From Plazaster borealis (taxonomy: Eukaryota > Echinodermata > Asteroidea > Forcipulatida > Labidiasteridae): a DNA stretch of 64,000 bases. Shown piece after piece: positions 1 to 11,200 of this stretch (its first letter is position 1; every line of letters starts with the position of its first letter). The stretch is taken from positions 248,001-312,000 of the forward strand of contig JAJGQC010000652.1 in assembly GCA_021014325.1 (NCBI GenBank), given 5' to 3'. The notes under the pieces were generated by a model. The model was not told the DNA's origin. It made no database searches and saw only the letters and a list, made by a program, of their open reading frames with translations. The translations under genes and the position numbers were made by a program.

Positions 1-775
1 AAAGACGAAGTTGGAGCCCTATATTAGGGCTCTCCAGTGCTGTATAGTTTGTGCAAATCCATTAATTTGTTGAGGATGATATGAGCCTTTTTACATTGAG
101 TTTGCTCCCAAAACAGCTAAATTTGAGAGGGGTCGAGGGGGTGACGTTTTGGACGCTCGCGCCGCTGATGATTACGCCACAGACGCAAACCAAAAACCAA
201 ATTGGAGCCCTATATCAGGGCTTTTCAGTGGTGTAAAGTACGTGGAAATCCAATAATTTGTTGAGGATGATATGAGCCTTTATACATTGAGTTTGCTCTC
301 AAAACAGCTAAATTTAAAAGGGGTCGAAGGGGTAGGGGTGACGTTTTGGACGCTCGCGCCGCTGATGATTACGCCACAGACGCAAACCTCAGGCGAAATT
401 GGAGCCCGATATCAGGGCTTTCCAGTGGTGTAAAGTACGTGGAAATCCATTAATTTTTTGGGGATGATAATGAGCCTTTTTACCTTGTGTTTGTTTTCAG
501 AATTTGCTAAACTTGCGAGCCCTTGAAAAAACTCGGGGTATGCTTGCTTTCACGTCTTTTTGAGCATGAAGGACTTGTTGCAGGGTCCCCAGAAGCTGCT
601 CATCGGATGCGGGGATATTCAAGGCAGATAGAAATGTAAATTTCGTCACTCTAGCCTACCTAGTTCAGGAGTTATGGTCAAAATAGGAGCGGAGTTGTTT
701 CCAGAAGAAAAAAGGTAAACAATAGTTGCAATTTTGAAATTTTTTAAATTGGGCCATTTTCAATGGGGTAGGGGT

Positions 776-967
776 GACGTTTTGGACGCTCGCGCCGCTG
801 ATAATTACGCCGCAGACGCAAACCAAAGACGAAGTTGGAGCCCTATATTAGGGCTCTCCAGTGCTGTATAGTTTGTGCAAATCCATTAATTTGTTGAGGA
901 TGATATGAGCCTTTTTACATTGAGTTTGCTCCCAAAACAGCTAAATTTGAGAGGGGTCGATTGGGGT
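776..967 (+). repeat. Representative subunit A of the macrosatellite
   Basis: One of three related parts of the unit, about 192 bp. It starts with the CpG-rich core GACGTTTTGGACGCTCG, followed by GCCGCTGATAATTACGCCGC. It then has a short hairpin AGCCCTATATTAGGGCT (7-bp arms, 3-base loop), a TTTGTGCAAATCCATTAATT segment, GAGGATGATATGAGCC and a pyrimidine-rich stretch. It is distinguished from B and C by GATAATTACGCCGC instead of GATGATTACGCCAC. Compared with C it lacks the relic exon body and everything downstream of it. Confidence 0.9.
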
Positions 968-1165
968 GACGTTTTGGACGCTCGCGCCGCTGATGATTAC
1001 GCCACAGACGCAAACCAAAAACCAAATTGGAGCCCTATATCAGGGCTTTTCAGTGGTGTAAAGTACGTGGAAATCCAATAATTTGTTGAGGATGATATGA
1101 GCCTTTATACATTGAGTTTGCTCTCAAAACAGCTAAATTTAAAAGGGGTCGAAGGGGGTAGGGGT
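968..1165 (+). repeat. Representative subunit B of the macrosatellite
   Basis: About 198 bp, parallel to A through its whole length. It has the same CpG core, a hairpin of the form AGCCCT-ATATC-AGGGCT, then GTAAAGTACGTGGAAATCCA and GAGGATGATATGAGCC. Its GTAAAGTACGTGG block is shared with C rather than A, so B looks like an intermediate or mosaic of the two. It ends in a G-rich run of variable length (GTCGAAGGGG or GTCGAAGGGGG) that is the main length polymorphism between units. One unit, near 9270-9355, has a noticeably more diverged B part. Confidence 0.88.
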
Positions 1166-1600
1166 GACGTTTTGGACGCTCGCGCCGCTGATGATTACGC
1201 CACAGACGCAAACCTCAGGCGAAATTGGAGCCCGATATCAGGGCTTTCCAGTGGTGTAAAGTACGTGGAAATCCATTAATTTTTGGGGGATGATAATGAG
1301 CCATATTACCAAGTGTTTGATAACAGAAGTTGCTAACCTGGCGAGCCCTAGAAAAAACTCGGGGTATGCTTGCTTTCACGTCTTTTTGAGCATGAAGGAC
1401 TTGTTGCAGGGTCCCCAGAAGCTGCTCATCGGATGCGGGGATATTCAAGGCAGATAGAAATGTAAATTTCGTCACTCTAGCCTACCTAGTTCAGGAGTTA
1501 TGGTCAAAATAGGAGCGGAGTTGTTTCCAGAAGAAAAAAGGTAATCAATAGTTGCAATTTTGAAATTTATAAATTGGGCCATTTTCAATGGGGTAGGGGT
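1166..1600 (+). repeat. Representative subunit C of the macrosatellite
   Basis: About 435 bp. Its first 190 bases are homologous to A and B: CpG core, hairpin AGCCC-GATATC-AGGGCT, GTAAAGTACGTGG and a pyrimidine tract. The rest has no counterpart in A or B. It contains the relic exon described separately, then an AT-rich tail with CACTCTAGCCTACCTAGTTC and GGAGCGGAGTTGTTTCC, and an A-run of variable length. The simplest reading is that C is the ancestral full-length monomer, and that A and B are copies that lost the exon body and tail. Confidence 0.85.
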
Positions 1601-2151
1601 GACGTTTTGGACGCTCGCGCCGCTGATAATTACGCCGCAGACGCAAACCAAAGACGAAGTTGGAGCCCTATATTAGGGCTCTCCAGTGCTGTATAGTTTG
1701 TGCAAATCCATTAATTTGTTGAGGATGATATGAGCCTTTTTACATTGAGTTTGCTCCCAAAACAGCTAAATTTGAGAGGGGTCGATGGGGGTGACGTTTT
1801 GGACGCTCGCGCCGCTGATGATTACGCCACAGACGCAAACCAAAAACCAAATTGGAGCCCTATATCAGGGCTTTTCAGTGGTGTAAAGTACGTGGAAATC
1901 CAATAATTTGTTGAGGATGATATGAGCCTTTATACATTGAGTTTGCTCTCAAAACAGCTAAATTTAAAAGGGGTCGAAGGGGGTAGGGGTGACGTTTTGG
2001 ACGCTCGCGCCGCTGATGATTACGCCACAGACGCAAACCTCAGGCGAAATTGGAGCCCGATATCAGGGCTTTCCAGTGGTGTAAAGTACGTGGAAATCCA
2101 TTAATTTTTTGGGGATGATAATGAGCCTTTTTACCTTGTGTTTGTTTTCAG

Positions 2152-2278
2152 AATTTGCTAAACTTGCGAGCCCTTGAAAAAACTCGGGGTATGCTTGCTT
2201 TCACGTCTTTTTGAGCATGAAGGACTTGTTGCAGGGTCCCCAGAAGCTGCTCATCGGATGCGGGGATATTCAAGGCAG
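2152..2278 (+). pseudogene. Relic exon inside satellite subunit C (example copy)
   Basis: This is one example of a relic present in every unit. A pyrimidine-rich tract ending TGTTTGTTTTCAG at 2151 is a textbook 3' splice site. The following 127 bases align with the open 136-bp exons at 58951 and 63288 but carry indels: one T fewer near the start, and a shortening after TATGCTTGC. These break the frame. At the 3' end the diverged copies read GGCAG|GTAGAA, a good 5' splice site, while array units read GGCAG|ATAGAA, so the donor GT is gone. It is therefore a decayed exon rather than a gene. I do not recognise the protein it came from. Confidence 0.7.
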
Positions 2279-5200
2279 ATAGAAATGTAAATTTCGTCAC
2301 TCTAGCCTACCTAGTTCAGGAGTTATGGTCAAAATAGGAGCGGAGTTGTTTCCAGAAGAAAAAAGGTAAACAATAGTTGCAATTTTGAAATTTTTTAAAT
2401 TGGGCCATTTTCAATGGGGTAGGGGTGACGTTTTGGACGCTCGCGCCGCTGATAATTACGCCGCAGACGCAAACCAAAGACGAAGTTGGAGCCCTATATT
2501 AGGGCTCTCCAGTGCTGTATAGTTTGTGCAAATCCATTAATTTGTTGAGGATGATATGAGCCTTTTTACATTGAGTTTGCTCCCAAAACAGCTAAATTTG
2601 AGAGGGGTCGATGGGGGTGACGTTTTGGACGCTCGCGCCGCTGATGATTACGCCACAGACGCAAACCAAAAACCAAATTGGAGCCCTATATCAGGGCTTT
2701 TCAGTGGTGTAAAGTACGTGGAAATCCAATAATTTGTTGAGGATGATATGAGCCTTTATACATTGAGTTTGCTCTCAAAACAGCTAAATTTAAAAGGGGT
2801 CGAAGGGGTAGGGGTGACGTTTTGGACGCTCGCGCCGCTGATGATTACGCCACAGACGCAAACCTCAGGCGAAATTGGAGCCCGATATCAGGGCTTTCCA
2901 GTGGTGTAAAGTACGTGGAAATCCATTAATTTTTTGGGGATGATAATGAGCCTTTTTACCTTGTGTTTGTTTTCAGAATTTGCTAAACTTGCGAGCCCTT
3001 GAAAAAAACTCGGGGTATGCTTGCTTTCACGTCTTTTTGAGCATGAAGGACTTGTTGCAGGGTCCCCAGAAGCTGCTCATCGGATGCGGGGATATTCAAG
3101 GCAGATAGAAATGTAAATTTCGTCACTCTAGCCTACCTAGTTCAGGAGTTATGGTCAAAATAGGAGCGGAGTTGTTTCCAGAAGAAAAAAAGGTAAACAA
3201 TAGTTGCAATTTTGAAATTTTTTAAATTGGGCCATTTTCAATGGGGTAGGGGTGACGTTTTGGACGCTCGCGCCGCTGATAATTACGCCGCAGACGCAAA
3301 CCAAAGACGAAGTTGGAGCCCTATATTAGGGCTCTCCAGTGCTGTATAGTTTGTGCAAATCCATTAATTTGTTGAGGATGATATGAGCCTTTTTACATTG
3401 AGTTTGCTCCCAAAACAGCTAAATTTGAGAGGGGTCGATGGGGGTGACGTTTTGGACGCTCGCGCCGCTGATGATTACGCCACAGACGCAAACCAAAAAC
3501 CAAATTGGAGCCCTATATCAGGGCTTTTCAGTGGTGTAAAGTACGTGGAAATCCAATAATTTGTTGAGGATGATATGAGCCTTTATACATTGAGTTTGCT
3601 CTCAAAACAGCTAAATTTAAAAGGGGTCGAAGGGGGTAGGGGTGACGTTTTGGACGCTCGCGCCGCTGATGATTACGCCACAGACGCAAACCTCAGGCGA
3701 AATTGGAGCCCGATATCAGGGCTTTCCAGTGGTGTAAAGTACGTGGAAATCCATTAATTTTTTGGGGATGATAATGAGCCTTTTTACCTTGTGTTTGTTT
3801 TCAGAATTTGCTAAACTTGCGAGCCCTTGAAAAAACTCGGGGTATGCTTGCTTTCACGTCTTTTTGAGCATGAAGGACTTGTTGCAGGGTCCCCAGAAGC
3901 TGCTCATCGGATGCGGGGATATTCAAGGCAGATAGAAATGTAAATTTCGTCACTCTAGCCTACCTAGTTCAGGAGTTATGGTCAAAATAGGAGCGGAGTT
4001 GTTTCCAGAAGAAAAAATGGTAAACAATAGTTGCAATTTTGAAATTTTTTAAATTGGGCCATTTTCAATGGGGTAGGGGTGACGTTTTGGACGCTCGCGC
4101 CGCTGATAATTACGCCGCAGACGCAAACCAAAGACGAAGTTGGAGCCCTATATTAGGGCTCTCCAGTGCTGTATAGTTTGTGCAAATCCATTAATTTGTT
4201 GAGGATGATATGAGCCTTTTTACATTGAGTTTGCTCCCAAAACAGCTAAATTTGAGAGGGGTCGATGGGGGTGACGTTTTGGACGCTCGCGCCGCTGATG
4301 ATTACGCCACAGACGCAAACCAAAAACCAAATTGGAGCCCTATATCAGGGCTTTTCAGTGGTGTAAAGTACGTGGAAATCCAATAATTTGTTGAGGATGA
4401 TATGAGCCTTTATACATTGAGTTTGCTCTCAAAACAGCTAAATTTAAAAGGGGTCGAAGGGGGTAGGGGTGACGTTTTGGACGCTCGCGCCGCTGATGAT
4501 TACGCCACAGACGCAAACCTCAGGCGAAATTGGAGCCCGATATCAGGGCTTTCCAGTGGTGTAAAGTACGTGGAAATCCATTAATTTTTTGGGGATGATA
4601 ATGAGCCTTTTTACCTTGTGTTTGTTTTCAGAATTTGCTAAACTTGCGAGCCCTTGAAAAAACTCGGGGTATGCTTGCTTTCACGTCTTTTTGAGCATGA
4701 AGGACTTGTTGCAGGGTCCCCAGAAGCTGCTCATCGGATGCGGGGATATTCAAGGCAGATAGAAATGTAAATTTCGTCACTCTAGCCTACCTAGTTCAGG
4801 AGTTATGGTCAAAATAGGAGCGGAGTTGTTTCCAGAAGAAAAAAGGTAAACAATAGTTGCAATTTTGAAATTTTTTAAATTGGGCCATTTTCAATGGGGT
4901 AGGGGTGACGTTTTGGACGCTCGCGCCGCTGATAATTACGCCGCAGACGCAAACCAAAGACGAAGTTGGAGCCCTATATTAGGGCTCTCCAGTGCTGTAT
5001 AGTTTGTGCAAATCCATTAATTTGTTGAGGATGATATGAGCCTTTTTACATTGAGTTTGCTCCCAAAACAGCTAAATTTGAGAGGGGTCGATGGGGGTGA
5101 CGTTTTGGACGCTCGCGCCGCTGATGATTACGCCACAGACGCAAACCAAAAACCAAATTGGAGCCCTATATCAGGGCTTTTCAGTGGTGTAAAGTACGTG

Positions 5201-8200
5201 GAAATCCAATAATTTGTTGAGGATGATATGAGCCTTTATACATTGAGTTTGCTCTCAAAACAGCTAAATTTAAAAGGGGTCGAAGGGGGTAGGGGTGACG
5301 TTTTGGACGCTCGCGCCGCTGATGATTACGCCACAGACGCAAACCTCAGGCGAAATTGGAGCCCGATATCAGGGCTTTCCAGTGGTGTAAAGTACGTGGA
5401 AATCCATTAATTTTTGGGGGATGATAATGAGCCTTTTTACCTTGTGTTTGTTTTCAGAATTTGCTAAACTTGCGAGCCCTTGAAAAACTCGGGGTATGCT
5501 TGCTTTCACGTCTTTTTGAGCATGAAGGACTTGTTGCAGGGTCCCCAGAAGCTGCTCATCGGATGCGGGGATATTCAAGGCAGATAGAAATGTAAATTTC
5601 GTCACTCTAGCCTACCTAGTTCAGGAGTTATGGTCAAAATAGGAGCGGAGTTGTTTCCAGAAGAAAAAAGGTAAACAATAGTTGCAATTTTGAAATTTTT
5701 TAAATTGGGCCATTTTCAATGGGGTAGGGGTGACGTTTTGGACGCTCGCGCCGCTGATAATTACGCCGCAGACGCAAACCAAAGACGAAGTTGGAGCCCT
5801 ATATTAGGGCTCTCCAGTGCTGTATAGTTTGTGCAAATCCATTAATTTGTTGAGGATGATATGAGCCTATTTACATTGAGTTTGCTCCCAAAACAGCTAA
5901 ATTTGAGAGGGGTCGATGGGGGTGACGTTTTGGACGCTCGCGCCGCTGATGATTACGCCACAGACGCAAACCAAAAACCAAATTGGAGCCCTATATCAGG
6001 GCTTTTCAGTGGTGTAAAGTACGTGGAAATCCAATAATTTGTTGAGGATGATATGAGCCTTTATACATTGAGTTTGCTCTCAAAACAGCTAAATTTAAAA
6101 GGGGTCGAAGGGGTAGGGGTGACGTTTTGGACGCTCGCGCCGCTGATGATTACGCCACAGACGCAAACCTCAGGCGAAATTGGAGCCCGATATCAGGGCT
6201 TTCCAGTGGTGTAAAGTACGTGGAAATCCATTAATTTTTTGGGGATGATAATGAGCCTTTTTACCTTGTGTTTGTTTTCAGAATTTGCTAAACTTGCGAG
6301 CCCTTGAAAAAACTCGGGGTATGCTTGCTTTCACGTCTTTTTGAGCATGAAGGACTTGTTGCAGGGTCCCCAGAAGCTGCTCATCGGATGCGGGGATATT
6401 CAAGGCAGATAGAAATGTAAATTTCGTCACTCTAGCCTACCTAGTTCAGGAGTTATGGTCAAAATAGGAGCGGAGTTGTTTCCAGAAGAAAAAAAGGTAA
6501 ACAATAGTTGCAATTTTGAAAATTTTTAAATTGGGCCATTTTCAATGGGGTAGGGGTGACGTTTTGGACGCTCGCGCCGCTGATAATTACGCCGCAGACG
6601 CAAACCAAAGACGAAGTTGGAGCCCTATATTAGGGCTCTCCAGTGCTGTATAGTTTGTGCAAATCCATTAATTTGTTGAGGATGATATGAGCCTTTTTAC
6701 ATTGAGTTTGCTCCCAAAACAGCTAAATTTGAGAGGGGTCGATGGGGGTGACGTTTTGGACGCTCGCGCCGCTGATGATTACGCCACAGACGCAAACCAA
6801 AAACCAAATTGGAGCCCTATATCAGGGCTTTTCAGTGGTGTAAAGTACGTGGAAATCCAATAATTTGTTGAGGATGATATGAGCCTTTATACATTGAGTT
6901 TGCTCTCAAAACAGCTAAATTTAAAAGGGGTCGAAGGGGTAGGGGTGACGTTTTGGACGCTCGCGCCGCTGATGATTACGCCACAGACGCAAACCTCAGG
7001 CGAAATTGGAGCCCGATATCAGGGCTTTCCAGTGGTGTAAAGTACGTGGAAATCCATTAATTTTTTGGGGATGATAATGAGCCTTTTTACCTTGTGTTTG
7101 TTTTCAGAATTTGCTAAACTTGCGAGCCCTTGAAAAAACTCGGGGTATGCTTGCTTTCACGTCTTTTTGAGCATGAAGGACTTGTTGCAGGGTCCCCAGA
7201 AGCTGCTCATCGGATGCGGGGATATTCAAGGCAGATAGAAATGTAAATTTCGTCACTCTAGCCTACCTAGTTCAGGAGTTATGGTCAAAATAGGAGCGGA
7301 GTTGTTTCCAGAAGAAAAAAGGTAAACAATAGTTGCAATTTTGAAATTTTTTAAATTGGGCCATTTTCAATGGGGTAGGGGTGACGTTTTGGACGCTCGC
7401 GCCGCTGATAATTACGCCGCAGACGCAAACCAAAGACGAAGTTGGAGCCCTATATTAGGCTCTCCAGTGCTGTATAGTTTGTGCAAATCCATTAATTTGT
7501 TGAGGATGATATGAGCCTTTTTACATTGAGTTTGCTCCCAAAACAGCTAAATTTGAGAGGGGTCGATGGGGGTGACGTTTTGGACGCTCGCGCCGCTGAT
7601 GATTACGCCACAGACGCAAACCAAAAACCAAATTGGAGCCCTATATCAGGGCTTTTCAGTGGTGTAAAGTACGTGGAAATCCAATAATTTGTTGAGGATG
7701 ATATGAGCCTTTATACATTGAGTTTGCTCTCAAAACAGCTAAATTTAAAAGGGGTCGAAGGGGGTAGGGGTGACGTTTTGGACGCTCGCGCCGCTGATGA
7801 TTACGCCACAGACGCAAACCTCAGGCGAAATTGGAGCCCGATATCAGGGCTTTCCAGTGGTGTAAAGTACGTGGAAATCCATTAATTTTTGGGGGATGAT
7901 AATGATCCTTTTTATCTTGTGTTTGTTTTCAGAATTTGGCTAAACTTGCGAGCCCTTGAAAACAACTCGGGGTATGCTTGCTTTCACGTCTTTTTGAGCA
8001 TGAAGGACTTGTTGCAGGGTCCCCAGAAGCTGCTCATCGGATGCGGGGATATTCAAGGCAGATAGAAATGTAAATTTCGTCACTCTAGCCTACCTAGTTC
8101 AGGAGTTATGGTCAAAATAGGAGCGGAGTTGTTTCCAGAAGAAAAAAGGTAAACAATAGTTGCAATTTTGAAATTTTTTAAATTGGGCCATTTTCAATGG

Positions 8201-11200
8201 GGTAGGGGTGACGTTTTGGACGCTCGCGCCGCTGATAATTACGCCGCAGACGCAAACCAAAGACGAAGTTGGAGCCCTATATTAGGGCTCTCCAGTGCTG
8301 TATAGTTTGTGCAAATCCATTAATTTGTTGAGGATGATATGAGCCTTTTTACATTGAGTTTGCTCCCAAAACAGCTAAATTTGAGAGGGGTCGATGGGGG
8401 TGACGTTTTGGACGCTCGCGCCGCTGATGATTACGCCACAGACGCAAACCAAAAACCAAATTGGAGCCCTATATCAGGGCTTTTCAGTGGTGTAAAGTAC
8501 GTGGAAATCCAATAATTTGTTGAGGATGATATGAGCCTTTATACATTGAGTTTGCTCTCAAAACAGCTAAATTTAAAAGGGGTCGAAGGGGTAGGGGTGA
8601 CGTTTTGGACGCTCGCGCCGCTGATGATTACGCCACAGACGCAAACCTCAGGCGAAATTGGAGCCCGATATCAGGGCTTTCCAGTGGTGTAAAGTACGTG
8701 GAAATCCATTAATTTTTTGGGGATGATAATGAGCCTTTTTACCTTGTGTTTGTTTTCAGAATTTGCTAAACTTGCGAGCCCTTGAAAAAACTCGGGGTAT
8801 GCTTGCTTTCACGTCTTTTTGAGCATGAAGGACTTGTTGCAGGGTCCCCAGAAGCTGCTCATCGGATGCGGGGATATTCAAGGCAGATAGAAATGTAAAT
8901 TTCGTCACTCTAGCCTACCTAGTTCAGGAGTTATGGTCAAAATAGGAGCGGAGTTGTTTCCAGAAGAAAAAAAGGTAAACAATAGTTGCAATTTTGAATT
9001 TTTTAAATTGGTCCATTTTCAATGGGGTAGGGGTGACGTTTTGGACGCTCGCGCCGCTGATAATTACGCCGCAGACGCAAACCAAAGACGAAGTTGGAGC
9101 CCTATATTAGGGCTCTCCAGTGCTGTATAGTTTGTGCAAATCCATTAATTTGTTGAGGATGATATGAGCCTTTTTACATTGAGTTTGCTCCCAAAACAGC
9201 TAAATTTGAGAGGGGTCGATGGGGGTGACGTTTTGGACGCTCGCGCCGCTGATGATTACGCCACAGACGCAAACCAAACACCAAATTGGAGCCCTATATC
9301 GAGGCTTTTTAGTGGTGTAAGGCACGTGGAAATCCATTAGCTTGTTGAGGATGATATGAGCCTTTATACATTGAGTTTGCTCTCAAAACAGCTAAATTTA
9401 AAAGGGGTCGAAGGGGGTAGGGGTGACGTTTTGGACGCTCGCGCCGCTGATGATTACGCCACAGACGCAAACCTCAGGCGAAATTGGAGCCCGATATCAG
9501 GGCTTTCCAGTGGTGTAAAGTACGTGGAAATCCATTAATTTTTTGGGGATGATAATGAGCCTTTTTACCTTGTGTTTGTTTTCAGAATTTGCTAAACTTG
9601 CGAGCCCTTGAAAAAAACTCGGGGTATGCTTGCTTTCACGTCTTTTTGAGCATGAAGGACTTGTTGCAGGGTCCCCAGAAGCTGCTCATCGGATGCGGGG
9701 ATATTCAAGGCAGATAGAAATGTAAATTTCGTCACTCTAGCCTACCTAGTTCAGGAGTTATGGTCAAAATAGGAGCGGAGTTGTTTCCAGAAGAAAAAAG
9801 GTAAACAATAGTTGCAATTTTGAAATTTTTTAAATTGGGCCATTTTCAATGGGGTAGGGGTGACGTTTTGGACGCTCGCGCCGCTGATAATTACGCCGCA
9901 GACGCAAACCAAAGACGAAGTTGGAGCCCTATATTAGGGCTCTCCAGTGCTGTATAGTTTGTGCAAATCCATTAATTTGTTGAGGATGATATGAGCCTTT
10001 TTACATTGAGTTTGCTCCCAAAACAGCTAAATTTGAGAGGGGTCGATGGGGTTGACGTTTTGGACGCTCGCGCCGCTGATGATTACGCCACAGACGCAAA
10101 AACCAAATTGGAGCCCTATATCAGGGCTTTTCAGTGGTGTAAAGTACGTGGAAATCCAATAATTTGTTGAGGATGATATGAGCCTTTATACATTGAGTTT
10201 GCTCTCAAAACAGCTAAATTTAAAAGGGGTCGAAGGGGGTAGGGGTGACGTTTTGGACGCTCGCGCCGCTGATGATTACGCCACAGACGCAAACCTCAGG
10301 CGAAATTGGAGCCCGATATCAGGGCTTTCCAGTGGTGTAAAGTACGTGGAAATCCATTAATTTTTTGGGGATGATAATGAGCATTATTACATAGTGTTTG
10401 TTTTCATAATTTGCTAAAATTGCGAGCCCTTGAAAAATTCTCGGGGTATGCTTGCTTTCACGTCTTTTTGAGCATGAAGGACTTGTTGCAGGGTCCCCAG
10501 AAGCTGCTCATCGGATGCGGGGATATTCAAGGCAGATAGAAATGTAAATTTCGTCACTCTAGCCTACCTAGTTCAGGAGTTATGGTCAAAATAGGAGCGG
10601 AGTTGTTTCCAGAAGAAAAAAAGGTAAACAATAGTTGCAATTTTGAAATTTTTTAAATTGGGCCATTTTCAATGGGGTAGGGGTGACGTTTTGGACGCTC
10701 GCGCCGCTGATAATTACGCCGCAGACGCAAACCAAAGACGAAGTTGGAGCCCTATATTATGGCTCTCCAGTGCTGTATAGTTTGTGCAAATCCATTAATT
10801 TGTTGAGGATGATATGAGCCTTTTTACATTGAGTTTGCTCCCAAAACAGCTAAATTTGAGAGGGGTCGATGGGGGTGACGTTTTGGACGCTCGCGCCGCT
10901 GATGATTACGCCACAGACGCAAACCAAAAACCAAATTGGAGCCCTATATCAGGGCTTTTCAGTGGTGTAAAGTACGTGGAAATCCAATAATTTGTTGAGG
11001 ATGATATGAGCCTTTATACATTGAGTTTGCTCTCAAAACAGCTAAATTTAAAAGGGGTCGAAGGGGTAGGGGTGACGTTTTGGACGCTCGCGCCGCTGAT
11101 GATTACGCCACAGACGCAAACCTCAGGCGAAATTGGAGCCCGATATCAGGGCTTTCCAGTGGTGTAAAGTACGTGGAAATCCATTAATTTTTTGGGGATG

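Noticed and set aside
1097..1279. Recurrent 60-codon plus-strand frame in most array units, considered as a repeated small gene
   Set aside because: It exists only where subunit B ends in five Gs and vanishes with four, as expected for a passive frame across a length-variable G run. There is no splice, codon or domain evidence.
5369..5605. Recurrent 78-86-codon minus-strand frame in array units
   Set aside because: It lies antisense to the relic exon and depends on the length of the A-run before CTCGGGG. Its presence follows indel state, not conservation.
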